DNA from: Xiheicaenibacterium sp046351325
Lineage (GTDB): Bacteria > Myxococcota_A > Polyangia > Polyangiales > Polyangiaceae
Length of the DNA: 64,000 bases
Assembly: GCA_046351325.1 (NCBI GenBank)
Contig: JAXLYR010000017.1
Coordinates: 1 to 64,000 of the forward strand
Reading direction: 5' to 3'
The notes under the pieces are model-generated. The model was not told the DNA's origin and searched no databases. It saw only the letters and a program-made list of their open reading frames with translations. The translations under genes were made by a program, and so were the position numbers. Every line of letters starts with the position of its first letter. Position 1 is the first letter of the stretch. Below, one piece after another: positions 1 to 8,124 of the stretch.

Positions 1-285
1 GGTCCCGTAATACCCCATACCGATATGGCTCTTGAGGACGCGGTTCTCGGTCGCGATCGCCCGCAGAGCCTCGAGCACCTCGCGCTCGCCGCGCCCCTCT
101 CCGGAGGCTGCACCCGAGAGACGCAGCGACTCTTTGTGAAGGATGGACGCGGGGACGGTCTCCGCGACGAGCTGCTCCATCGACTCGGCGCCGATGGTGC
201 GGAGCATCGCGTGAGCGTCCGCGGGGCTCGGTCCGAGGTGGCGGCGCGCGAAGGGATCGGAGGGCAGCAGGCGGTCGTTGGGCAC
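1..285 (-). CDS. gcvP: Glycine dehydrogenase (decarboxylating), P-protein, N-terminal fragment
   Basis: Partial gene: the start is inside the window and the rest runs off the left edge. The P-protein is the PLP-dependent subunit of the glycine cleavage system, which decarboxylates glycine and passes the aminomethyl group to the H-protein lipoate. The 95 visible residues carry the family's N-terminal signature: FARRHLGPS near residue 12, then an IGAESMEQL-type helix, a TVPASI motif, and IGMGYYGT at the window edge. The GTG start at 285 was chosen because a GAGGAG ribosome-binding site lies 7 nt upstream (complement of 293-298) and conserved sequence begins soon after it. The gene is divergent from the lipoprotein at 467; the gap of 181 bp holds no other gene and no glycine riboswitch that I can recognise. 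The family call is firm. Confidence 0.93.
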   Translation of the reverse strand, partial: MPNDRLLPSDPFARRHLGPSPADAHAMLRTIGAESMEQLVAETVPASILHKESLRLSGAASGEGRGEREVLEALRAIATENRVLKSHIGMGYYGT

Positions 286-466
286 TGGAAAACTCCTCGT
301 CGCGCGGGCTCATAGCATGGTGGCCGGCGGCTGTCGCAGGAGGCTCGCGAGCGGGCTCGCGTGTGTGCGGTCACACATCGCGTCGAGGCCGCACATGGCA
401 TTCGTGAGGGCTGCAGTGCGTCGCGCCGGGGCGGCGGGCGGGACCTCTTTGTCAGGAGGACTCGAG

Positions 467-1174
467 ATGGATCGCTGGATTCGCTTCTTGGGTGTCGTGC
501 TCTCGGTCGGGTCAGTCGCGCTCTCGGGTTGTGGCGCGAGCCGCCCGAGCGCGCCAGTCGGTGGGGGCGGGCAGTCGCTCGATACCTTCGCCGCGCTACC
601 GGACAATCCCCACGAGGAAGCGAAGCCTGCCCCGAAGGCGCTGCGCGCCGAGTGGCGGGCCTACCTCACCCATCAACGCGAGCTCCAGCTCCAGCGTCTT
701 TCGGTCTACACCGAGGCTCGCCAATATGCCCTCAACCTCGACCAGCCCGGGCTCCGCTTTGTCTGGCGCGACGAGGCGGGGCGGCTCTGCGCCATGGCAA
801 ACCTCGTCTTCCAATCGGGTAAAACCGAGCTCGTGGAGAAGGTCGCCCGCGAGGAGAACGAGCTCCAGCTAGCCTCCGTCCAGAGCGGCCCGCTGTTCGA
901 TTGGATGCTCGAGTCGGGGCTCCTCCAAGAGGAGGTCCAGCTCATTCAATTCCCGGACTTCACCCGGAGGCCGCCTGGTGAGGGCGTGAAGGTCGGAGTC
1001 GCGCCGGCCCAGCCGGGACTCGAGCTCGCGAAGCGCACTGAATGGGAGATTCGACGCAAGCACGACCACCTCGTCCTCGTCCTCGAGCGGCTCCAAATGG
1101 ACAGCGAGGGGAGCGTCGAGTCCGCGCTCGATCGTTTGGGGGACAAACTGTTCGAGGCGCCGCCCGTCGGCTGA
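467..1174 (+). CDS. Predicted lipoprotein of unknown function
   Basis: A 235-aa protein with an N-terminal signal ending in a lipobox (VALSGC, Cys at about residue 23), so it is probably an envelope lipoprotein. A short Gly/Ser/Pro-rich linker follows. The mature part is charged and mostly helical, with segments such as ELQLQRL and REENELQLASV, and has no catalytic motif I recognise. The ATG at 467 has an AGGAGGA ribosome-binding site at 454-460, 6 nt upstream, which settles the start. It ends 18 bp from the convergent sulfatase-modifying-factor-like gene, with a short hairpin between them. It may be specific to this lineage; I cannot assign a role. Confidence 0.75.
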   Translation: MDRWIRFLGVVLSVGSVALSGCGASRPSAPVGGGGQSLDTFAALPDNPHEEAKPAPKALRAEWRAYLTHQRELQLQRLSVYTEARQYALNLDQPGLRFVWRDEAGRLCAMANLVFQSGKTELVEKVAREENELQLASVQSGPLFDWMLESGLLQEEVQLIQFPDFTRRPPGEGVKVGVAPAQPGLELAKRTEWEIRRKHDHLVLVLERLQMDSEGSVESALDRLGDKLFEAPPVG

Positions 1175-1179
1175 CGCCC

Positions 1180-1194
1180 GATCGGGCCCCGATC
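1180..1194. terminator. Short inverted repeat between two convergent genes
   Basis: GATCGG and CCGATC form a 6-bp stem around a 3-nt GCC loop in the gap between the convergent stops at 1174 and 1195. It could act as a bidirectional transcription terminator. There is no U-run, so the call rests on position and symmetry only. Confidence 0.3.
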
Positions 1195-2350
1195 AGAGGT
1201 CTTTGCAGCAGCGAAAACCCAAATGGTAATTCGAATGCGCGAGGCCCTCGTCGGCGTGCCACGGGACGGAGCGCCAGCGGCAGTCGTCTGTGTGGGCCTC
1301 GTATTTCTTGAAGATGAACCAGCTGCCCTTCATCTCCGCGAGGCCGATCCCCTTCTGCTGGCCGACTTGCTCTTTCCGCATCGGTAAGAGCATGTGCTCG
1401 GCGGCGTTGCCGTGCTGGTCGTACACCCCGAAAGGGCTCACGCACTCGGGGAAGGACCCGGCGGGGTACGTGTTCGAGCCGCAGGTCTTGAAGCCGCTCG
1501 CGACGCAGTCCTTCGATTTGGTGCTGTCGGTGCCGCACTTCGAGTGGTCCTTCTTGAGCCCGTAGGCCCAGCGGATCTCTCGCTTGGAGTCGTGCACTCC
1601 CTTCATCACCTGGCGCTCGCTGCCGAACGCGTACTCGCTCTCGACGGGCAAGACAGCGCCTGCGCAAGCGCCCTCCCACTCGTGGGCGTCGCAGAGGCGT
1701 TTACCCATGACCTTGCAGAGGTCGTTGGCCGCGGCGGCCGTGACCCACGTAAGGGGGTATTCGCACGGGAGCCCGGGAAACTCGTAGCGATCGATACAGA
1801 CGCGAGCGGTCTCCTTACCGCCTTTCGCGGGATCCCATATCGGCACCATATAAGGCGCTCCGCACTTCGGCTCGACGGCGTCGCGGACTTTGGCTTTGTG
1901 GCGCCGATCGAAGCACTCGGCGCGGGTCATCGGGTGCGTCGTGACCTCGGGGTTGCCCTGCCCGGTCATCTTCGAGCGATTCATGATGACCGCCATCAGC
2001 TCGGCCTGACGCTCGTCGATGACCCCGAGAAAGACCATGCGGTGGAGCAGGGCCTTGCGCTGCTCCATGAGCGTCGCGCCCAAGAAATCGAGGTCTGGTA
2101 GATCCTCTCGCTCGAAGAGGACGGGGGGCGCGACCGCGCTCGCCGCCGAGGCCGCCGACAAGCCACCGAGGCTCCCGACCGAGTCGATCGTGAGCGGCTC
2201 GCCGGACGCGCTCGCAGCGCCGCTCGTGCTCGCGACCGCGCTCTCGGTGGCCCCGGGCTCGGCCTTCGAGCTCTTGCTGCAACCGCCTGCGAGCCCCGAA
2301 AGGAGAAGAATAGGGAAGAGCGCGCGCCGAATCCGCAACGGCCGCTCCAT
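1193..2350 (-). CDS. Lipoprotein with a formylglycine-generating-enzyme/SUMF1-like domain
   Basis: A 385-aa protein. The N-terminus (MERPLRIRRALF, then LLLSGLAGGC) is a lipoprotein signal with the Cys near residue 24, followed by a Ser/Ala-rich linker. From about residue 190 it has the C-type-lectin-like fold of the SUMF1/EgtB family: CIDRYEFPG, the KRLCDAHEWEGACAG block, YDQHGNAAEH and the terminal LGFRCC. Known relatives oxidise sulfatase cysteines or are non-catalytic binding domains. The segment that carries the catalytic Cys pair in true formylglycine-generating enzymes reads GSWFIFKKYE here, without cysteines, so enzyme activity is doubtful. It is divergent from the GH3 gene, with starts 63 bp apart. 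The ATG at 2350 places the signal peptide at the N-terminus. Confidence 0.82.
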   Translation of the reverse strand: MERPLRIRRALFPILLLSGLAGGCSKSSKAEPGATESAVASTSGAASASGEPLTIDSVGSLGGLSAASAASAVAPPVLFEREDLPDLDFLGATLMEQRKALLHRMVFLGVIDERQAELMAVIMNRSKMTGQGNPEVTTHPMTRAECFDRRHKAKVRDAVEPKCGAPYMVPIWDPAKGGKETARVCIDRYEFPGLPCEYPLTWVTAAAANDLCKVMGKRLCDAHEWEGACAGAVLPVESEYAFGSERQVMKGVHDSKREIRWAYGLKKDHSKCGTDSTKSKDCVASGFKTCGSNTYPAGSFPECVSPFGVYDQHGNAAEHMLLPMRKEQVGQQKGIGLAEMKGSWFIFKKYEAHTDDCRWRSVPWHADEGLAHSNYHLGFRCCKDL

Positions 2351-2413
2351 ACCAGAACCCGAGCCGCGCGCTGCATTTCCGTCGATGGAGTAGTCTCGGC
2401 GCGGACGGCTCCG

Positions 2414-4483
2414 ATGCGCTCTTCGAACCTCAACCTCGCCTTGTCTTTGGTCGTCTTCGCGTGCGCGTGCGGCGACGACACCACCTTCACGCCGCCTGCT
2501 ACGCCCCACTTCGGGGAGTCGACCACCGACGAGCTGCTCGCGGCCATGACGCTCGAGGAGAAGGTCGATCAGATGCACGGGGCCTCGTTCGCGCCGGTGA
2601 ACGACCTCTACGAGACGCCGAAGAACGAGCGCCTCGGGATTCCGGGTTTGCGGATGGTCGATGGTCCGCGCGGCGTGCGCGCGGGGCACGCCACGGCCTT
2701 CCCCGTCGCCGCGGCGCGCGCCGCGACTTGGGATCCCGAGCTCGAGCGCCGCGTCGGCGCCGCGATCGGCGAAGAGGCCTCGGCGAAGGGCGCGACCGTC
2801 CTGCTCGCGCCGACGATCAACGTGCTCCGCCACCCCGCGTGGGGGCGCGCACAGGAGACCTACGGCGAGGACTCGACCCTCATCGGCGATATGGGAACAG
2901 CGTTCGTCATGGGCGCCGAAGAGCACGTCCTCGCGTGCGCCAAACACTTCGCCGCGAACAGCATCGAAGACACCCGCTTCGACGTGAACGTGACGATCGA
3001 CGAGCGAGCGCTCCGCGAGGTCTACCTGCCTCACTTTCGCCAGCTCGTCACCGAGGGTGGCGTGTCCGTCGTGATGTCTGCTTACAACAAGGTAAATGGG
3101 CAATACGCGAGCGAGAACGAGCACCTCCTCAGCGACATCCTCAAGGGGGATTGGGCGTTCGAGGGCTTCGTCGTCTCGGATTGGGTGTTCGGGACCCACA
3201 GCACGGCCCCCGCAGCGAACGCGGGACTCGATATCGAGATGCCGTCGGGCACCTATTTCGGGCCGCTGCTCGTGGAGGCCGTTCACAACGGCTCGGTCGA
3301 CGAGGCCGTCATCGACGACGCCGTGCGACGGATCCTCGACAAACAGCTCGCGGCCAGCCTCAAGCCAATCTCCGACGCGAGCGTCGTCGAGAGCGACGAG
3401 CACCGCTCGCTCGCGCGCGACGTGGCCGTCGAAGGCATGGTCCTCCTGAAGAACGAAGGGGTCTTGCCGCTCGCGAAGCCTACGGGTCAATCGACCGTCG
3501 CGATCGTCGGTGCGCTCGCCTCGATCGCGAACCTCGGCGACACGGGGTCGAGCGCGGTCACGCCGACCTCCGCGGTCGCGCCCCTCGACGGCCTCGAGGC
3601 TCTCGTCGGCGCCGAACACACCGTGTTCTTGCCTGGTCCGAGCCTCAGTGCCGCCGACCTCACGAGCCTGCAAGGGGTCGACGCAGCAGTAGTCGTCGTG
3701 GGCCTCACTTCGGATGACGAGGGCGAGGGGGTCGCCACCAAAGGGGGTGATCGCGAGACGCTCCGCCTCTCCTCCGAGGACGAGGCCTTGATCCTGTCGG
3801 TCGCGGCGAACGCTCCGCGGACCGTCGTCGTTCTCGAGGCGGGGAGCGCCATCGTCGTGCGCCCCTGGGTCGACCAAGTCGGCGCGGTCTTGATGGCCTG
3901 GTATCCAGGGCTCGAGGGCGGAAATGCCCTCGCGAGCGTGCTCTTCGGAGACGCGGCGCCGGGCGGGCGATTGCCGGTCTCGTTCCCCGCGGACGAGGCC
4001 GATCTGCCCGTCTTCGACCACTCGAGCCTCGAGGTCCAATATGGCTTTCTTCATGGGTATCGCTATCTCGACGCCATGGGCCGAAACCCGGAGTTCGCGT
4101 TCGGATTCGGGCTCTCCTATACGACGTTCGAGATGACGAACCTCGTCCTGGATTCGACCTCGAAGGCGAGCGGCGACGTCCTCACCGTGAGCGTCGACGT
4201 GGAGAACACCGGCGCCAGAGCGGGTGACGCTGTCGTGCAGATTTACGTGCACCCCGAGTCGAGTGAGGTGGAGCGAGCGCCGCGTGATCTGCGAGGCTTT
4301 GCCCGCGTCCCGCTCGCGATAGGGGAGAAGCGTACGGTCGATGTGCCCCTGTCCGTCGACGCGTGGGCCTATTTCGATGTTGCTACGAATCAGTTCGTCC
4401 TGGAGCCTGGCGACTACGTCGTTGAAGCCGGGAGTTCCTCTCGCGAATTGCCCCTCAACGCGACCGTGACGATTTCACCCTGA
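2414..4483 (+). CDS. Glycoside hydrolase family 3 (beta-glucosidase type), secreted lipoprotein
   Basis: A 689-aa GH3 enzyme with all three usual parts. After a lipoprotein-type signal (SLVVFACACGDD, lipidation Cys about residue 17-19) the TIM-barrel domain starts with a MTLEEKVDQMHG block and a MVDGPRGVR motif. The catalytic nucleophile is Asp256 in FVVSDWVFG. The alpha/beta sandwich domain follows from about residue 335, with a GDTGSSAV motif, and the fibronectin-III-like C-terminal domain has GFGLSYTTFE, NTGARAGD and RDLRGFARV. Members hydrolyse beta-glucosides, xylosides or related oligosaccharides from the non-reducing end; the substrate cannot be read here. Length is normal for bacterial GH3 with this layout. 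A role in external polysaccharide degradation is inferred from the lipoprotein signal. Confidence 0.93.
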   Translation: MRSSNLNLALSLVVFACACGDDTTFTPPATPHFGESTTDELLAAMTLEEKVDQMHGASFAPVNDLYETPKNERLGIPGLRMVDGPRGVRAGHATAFPVAAARAATWDPELERRVGAAIGEEASAKGATVLLAPTINVLRHPAWGRAQETYGEDSTLIGDMGTAFVMGAEEHVLACAKHFAANSIEDTRFDVNVTIDERALREVYLPHFRQLVTEGGVSVVMSAYNKVNGQYASENEHLLSDILKGDWAFEGFVVSDWVFGTHSTAPAANAGLDIEMPSGTYFGPLLVEAVHNGSVDEAVIDDAVRRILDKQLAASLKPISDASVVESDEHRSLARDVAVEGMVLLKNEGVLPLAKPTGQSTVAIVGALASIANLGDTGSSAVTPTSAVAPLDGLEALVGAEHTVFLPGPSLSAADLTSLQGVDAAVVVVGLTSDDEGEGVATKGGDRETLRLSSEDEALILSVAANAPRTVVVLEAGSAIVVRPWVDQVGAVLMAWYPGLEGGNALASVLFGDAAPGGRLPVSFPADEADLPVFDHSSLEVQYGFLHGYRYLDAMGRNPEFAFGFGLSYTTFEMTNLVLDSTSKASGDVLTVSVDVENTGARAGDAVVQIYVHPESSEVERAPRDLRGFARVPLAIGEKRTVDVPLSVDAWAYFDVATNQFVLEPGDYVVEAGSSSRELPLNATVTISP

Positions 4484-4532
4484 GCGGTGCTGTGCGTGGC
4501 GCGAGGGCACCTATGGGTGCTACCAAGGGCCC

Positions 4533-5273
4533 ATGGCTCGCGTCATACCCTCCAATTGGGATGGATTGCCTCAGGTGATCGTAAAGCGCTTTGGGACGAC
4601 GGCGGGGCGACAGCGGTCGATGTTCCACGAGGGCCATTTGGTGCTCGTGCTGCACGCCCCGCCGCGCCACGACGAGGTCGACCGGCGAGCGGCCATCTTC
4701 TGGCGAAACACTACTGCGCAGTGGCGCGCAACCGGTGAAGCCAAAGGCGGACTCAACGGCTTGAAGGAGCTCGTCGAGGCTTATCGACAGCGCATCCTGC
4801 CGCTCGAACAATCCTTGGAGAGCTCGAAGCGCGCCGCCGACTTCTTCCGCATCCAGCAGGAGATCGCGCCGCTCCTCAGGTCGATAAGGCATTTTCACAA
4901 GACGATTCAGGAGGGGCGCGAGCTCGTCAAAGACGACGCGGACCTCATCTCGTTGCGGGACGCCGCAGGGGATCTCGAGCGCATGGCGGAGCTCGTTCAA
5001 TCCGACGCGAAGGCTGGCCTCGAGTTCGTGGTCGCTCGGCAGTCCGAGGAGAACGCCGAGCGCGCCGCGCACATCGAGCGCTCGAGTCACCGACTCAACT
5101 TGATCGCTGCGATGTTTCTACCGATCAGCGCGCTCGGCAGCGTCTTCGGCGTCAACCTGGCTCACGGGCTCGAGCACACCGCGTCGCCTTATCTGTTTTG
5201 GATCTTCGTCGGAGCGGCGTTCGTCCTCGGACTCATCGTGCGTAGCAGCGTGAACCGCTCGGCAAAGCGCTGA
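4533..5273 (+). CDS. CorA-like divalent cation transporter
   Basis: A 246-aa protein whose C-terminal third matches the CorA/ZntB family: a long charged helical region (about residues 70-175) leads to two transmembrane segments, LIAAMFLPISALGSVF and YLFWIFVGAAFVLGLIV. Between them the pore signature reads FGVNL, where classical Mg2+ channels have GMN. The cytoplasmic part is shorter than in CorA (usually above 310 aa), as in CmaX-type or other truncated relatives, so ion preference cannot be assigned. It begins 49 bp after the GH3 gene and its stop codon abuts the stop codon of the convergent gene at 5274. Confidence 0.75.
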   Translation: MARVIPSNWDGLPQVIVKRFGTTAGRQRSMFHEGHLVLVLHAPPRHDEVDRRAAIFWRNTTAQWRATGEAKGGLNGLKELVEAYRQRILPLEQSLESSKRAADFFRIQQEIAPLLRSIRHFHKTIQEGRELVKDDADLISLRDAAGDLERMAELVQSDAKAGLEFVVARQSEENAERAAHIERSSHRLNLIAAMFLPISALGSVFGVNLAHGLEHTASPYLFWIFVGAAFVLGLIVRSSVNRSAKR

Positions 5274-5735
5274 TCAGCCCGTCCCCCGCAGACCACCCGG
5301 CGGCGTGGTCGCGCGGAGCCCGGCGTGAGAGGAGGGGGTGCGCGAGGTGTTCCCGACGCTCGGGACGACGTCCGACTGAAAGCGCTGGGCGGGCGGGCGA
5401 AACGTCGGGCGATCGCGATCCTGCAAGATCTCCTCGGGGTCGTCGCCGAGGCCCGGAGGCAGCGTGGGGCGCTGCGAGGCAGGAATATCCTCTCGCTCGG
5501 AGAGGAGATAGTCGGCGCGCCGCAGCGCTGTCTCGAGGCGCAGATGCAGCCGAGAGAGGAGCTTCGGATCGACGTCGGCGACTACGGCCAAACGAAGCGC
5601 TCGAACCATGCGCTCGAGCTCGTTCGCGACTTGCCCGGCGGTCGTCTCGCCGCGCGCGCGGAGCTCTGCGACGCGGTCGTCTCCATTCGCGATCGCGTCC
5701 TCGATCTCCAAGTCCATGGCCGTCAATTGCGTCAC
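5274..5735 (-). CDS. Hypothetical cytoplasmic protein
   Basis: A 153-aa protein of unknown function. The first 90 residues are predicted helical and charged (DLEIEDAIANGDDRV, ANELERMVRALRL, LHLRLETALRRADYL); the last 50 are Pro/Ser/Thr-rich and probably disordered. Codon use has the strong G/C third-position bias of the neighbours, and the opposite strand shows no better candidate. The GTG start at 5735 is preferred because a GGAGG site (complement of 5741-5745) lies 5 nt upstream; a TTG at 5750 and an ATG seven codons further in are alternatives. It is convergent with the CorA-like gene with no gap. Confidence 0.6.
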   Translation of the reverse strand: MTQLTAMDLEIEDAIANGDDRVAELRARGETTAGQVANELERMVRALRLAVVADVDPKLLSRLHLRLETALRRADYLLSEREDIPASQRPTLPPGLGDDPEEILQDRDRPTFRPPAQRFQSDVVPSVGNTSRTPSSHAGLRATTPPGGLRGTG

Positions 5736-5875
5736 TGCCACCTCCGACAATCGGTTTACCCAAACTGTTTCGTTTGGATGCTCCGATGCACGTCAAAGCT
5801 CTTAAAAGGGCACGATCTCGACGGCGCTCTTGAAAGGCTCGTCCGTGCGCAACTAGCGTGGCGGGGGGACTCCAG

Positions 5876-6928
5876 ATGAGGCGAAAAATTCTCCTGCTCA
5901 CCGTCGCGTTGTCGTTGGCGTTGCCGTCTTGCGACAAGTTCGGAGCGAAGAAGGACGACAGCAAGAGCAAGTCGAAGTCCGATGACGACGACGACGATGA
6001 CGACGGGGCGAAGAAAAAGAAGAAGAAGAAGTCCGCGGACTCCGCCGACAGCGCGACCGCTGCGCCCAGCGCGGCTCCACCGCCCGCGCCGTCCCCAGCG
6101 CCTACTCCTGCTCCGGCTCCGACCGTCCCGCCCGCACCGACAGCGACGAACGACTCCACCGGAGTCCCCGAGTGCGATGTCTATTTGGATTTGCTCGCAC
6201 GGTGCATCCCCACCGCGAAGGTCGACGACATTCGGGCCGCCTACAAATTGGGTATTAGCGCCGCCGGAAAAGACCAATACGTCACCACTTGCCAACAAGG
6301 AATCGACGGCCTGAAGAAGGTCGAAGCGACCGGGACGTGCAAGCCGGCAAACTCCTCGACCACCCCGCCGGCGCCTCAACCGACGGCCGCGATCCCTCAG
6401 CCAGTGCCCACGACGGCGACGACGGCGATCGGGACGCCGAGCGGCAAATCCCCGGTTCCCACGGTCGACGAGTGGGCGTCCATCACGCGAGAGGTGACCG
6501 TCACCGGATCATCGACGCTCAACTGCGAGACCAAGATGCTCCGCGAGTGGCTGCGCGTCTCGTGTCGCGGCAAGAACAATACGGGCGGGACCCCGACCGG
6601 CGTGGAGGTCACGCGCGGAGGCGGCGGCGGCAACGACTATGTGCTTGCCGGCAGCGGCTTCGCGTCCCTCGTCGTGCGCTTCTACGAGGGAGTCGATCTC
6701 GAGGCCGAGTTCTCATGGACGGACCAGGTCCACACGTTGAAGGTCAGCTGGCCGCGCAACACGCCCGAGCCCGTCGCGAAGGCCGCATTCGTGGGTGTTG
6801 GATCGTCGACGCACGTGCCCGCCGGCTCTCCCGGACAGCAGTGCGGTTGTCCCTCGGGCACCTATTGCTGTTACGGCGTCATGAACGATCTCTGGTGCGG
6901 CGACGACCCAGGGTGCCCTACTGGGTAA
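5876..6928 (+). CDS. Predicted lipoprotein with Asp/Lys tracts and a Cys-rich C-terminus
   Basis: A 350-aa protein. The signal peptide MRRKILLLTVALSLALPSC ends in a lipobox. It is followed by a run of eight Asp and, four residues later, a run of seven Lys, then a long Ala/Pro-rich linker to about residue 95. A small Cys-containing domain follows (CDVYLDLLARCIP to TCQQGIDGLKKVEATGTC), similar in style to envelope proteins of related bacteria. After a second Pro/Thr linker a C-terminal domain of about 140 residues ends in a Cys-rich motif (CGCPSGTYCCYG). No catalytic residues are recognised. The ATG at 5876 follows a G-rich stretch that could serve as ribosome-binding site; a GTG at 5858 is less likely because it would lengthen the signal peptide. 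Confidence 0.75.
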   Translation: MRRKILLLTVALSLALPSCDKFGAKKDDSKSKSKSDDDDDDDDGAKKKKKKKSADSADSATAAPSAAPPPAPSPAPTPAPAPTVPPAPTATNDSTGVPECDVYLDLLARCIPTAKVDDIRAAYKLGISAAGKDQYVTTCQQGIDGLKKVEATGTCKPANSSTTPPAPQPTAAIPQPVPTTATTAIGTPSGKSPVPTVDEWASITREVTVTGSSTLNCETKMLREWLRVSCRGKNNTGGTPTGVEVTRGGGGGNDYVLAGSGFASLVVRFYEGVDLEAEFSWTDQVHTLKVSWPRNTPEPVAKAAFVGVGSSTHVPAGSPGQQCGCPSGTYCCYGVMNDLWCGDDPGCPTG

Positions 6929-6942
6929 TCGCCCCGAGAGGG

Positions 6943-8124
6943 CTAGTCGATCAACACCCGAGCAGGCGTCCGCACGAGGGGCTGCTGGGGTGTCGGGGGT
7001 TGCGGGACGCTCAAGAACACCTGCGCCGTCGCCTCACGGTCGCGGATGGCTTGTTGGACCTCGACCCCGACGTTGAACGTCTGCGTCGAGGACTCGACCG
7101 GCACCACGATCGAGAGATCCTGCTCGATCGCCTTCGTCCAGCGGTCGACGTCACCGCGCGCGATGGTCAAGGTGGCTGAATCACCTGTGCCGTGGCGCAG
7201 GGGCAGGCTGAAGCGGGCGAAGGGCGAATATCCACCGGCGGGGGTCGCGGAGCCGACCTTCTGATAGGTCGACGCGAACGCTACCGAGCGGGGCGTGAGC
7301 AGCGTGAGTTTGTCGGGCGACACGCACTCGGCGTCGGCCTTGGGCTTGTCCTCCGTCTCGATGGCGATGGGCGCCGTCGGGTCCGTCGCGTTCGGCGGCG
7401 GGTCGGAGTGATGGCTGCATGATCGGAAGCCGAAGACCAGACCAGGGACGATCTCGCTGATACCGAAAGAGGCTGTCTTGTCGATCTTCAGCGCGCAGTT
7501 CTCCGTGTCCATCCAGCCGTCGACATAGGTGTATTGAAGCGCCCCGCCCTTGCGGGTGAGTCCCTCGAAGTGCGCTTGCAATATGCGGTTACCGTAACCG
7601 TAATAGGTCTGAGCCGCCCCGTAGCTGGTGGCCACCGACCCGCAAAACACGGTCGCCGCGCCGTCCTGCGACCAAGCGGCGCTGTTGTACGCCGGCCCGA
7701 CGAAGGCCTCGAGCAGCTTGAAGTCCTTCGGTCGGACCTGGACGGGCTTGAAGGCGTCATAGCCATAGTAGCTCGGCATATCGGCCTTCTTGATCTCGAA
7801 GTTGGCGGGCATCTCGCTCGGCGAGACGCTCGTCGGCTTGTTCTTCGCCGCGTCGGTGAGGTCGGGGATGTCGCCGATCGGGAGCTTCGTCAGGTCGATT
7901 GACGAGGTCAAGAAGACCCCCGCCGAACGACGCGAGTCCTGCTCGTAATAGGTAGGCTCGGATTTGACCTCGGGGCCTGCGACGGGGGCGTGCCCCGAGC
8001 CGCCCATCGAGCCGCTGCCACCGAGGTTGGTCGAAGCAGTCTGCGCCGCACAGCCCGCAGCACCGACGACGACCGCCGCGAGGCCGACCACGCGAAGCAC
8101 GCGTGCTGAACGGTCGAGTTTCAT
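6943..8124 (-). CDS. Predicted lipoprotein, partner of the upstream cytochrome lipoprotein
   Basis: A 393-aa protein with signal MKLDRSARVLRVVGLAAVVVGAAGC (truncated here to its lipobox GAAGC) and a Gly/Ser-rich linker. The mature protein is Tyr/Thr-rich, with stretches such as YYGYGNRILQAHFEG, and has scattered cysteines (FCGSVATS, ENCALKI, SCSHHSDPPP). I do not recognise the family. Its ATG overlaps the stop codon of the di-haem cytochrome gene by one base (TGATG), so the two are translationally coupled and probably act together at the envelope. The His/Cys segment near residue 250 could bind metal, but this is speculation. Confidence 0.72.
   Translation of the reverse strand: MKLDRSARVLRVVGLAAVVVGAAGCAAQTASTNLGGSGSMGGSGHAPVAGPEVKSEPTYYEQDSRRSAGVFLTSSIDLTKLPIGDIPDLTDAAKNKPTSVSPSEMPANFEIKKADMPSYYGYDAFKPVQVRPKDFKLLEAFVGPAYNSAAWSQDGAATVFCGSVATSYGAAQTYYGYGNRILQAHFEGLTRKGGALQYTYVDGWMDTENCALKIDKTASFGISEIVPGLVFGFRSCSHHSDPPPNATDPTAPIAIETEDKPKADAECVSPDKLTLLTPRSVAFASTYQKVGSATPAGGYSPFARFSLPLRHGTGDSATLTIARGDVDRWTKAIEQDLSIVVPVESSTQTFNVGVEVQQAIRDREATAQVFLSVPQPPTPQQPLVRTPARVLID

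Noticed and set aside
25..315. Plus-strand reading frame at the window start
   Set aside because: The opposite strand encodes the N-terminus of glycine dehydrogenase with a ribosome-binding site.
286..466. Possible glycine riboswitch before gcvP
   Set aside because: The region has no pair of glycine aptamer cores that I can fold; only the ribosome-binding sites of the two divergent genes are clear.
2351..4252. N-terminal extension of the SUMF1-like frame across the GH3 gene
   Set aside because: The extension is antisense to the GH3 enzyme; a lipoprotein signal with ATG at 2350 marks the real start.
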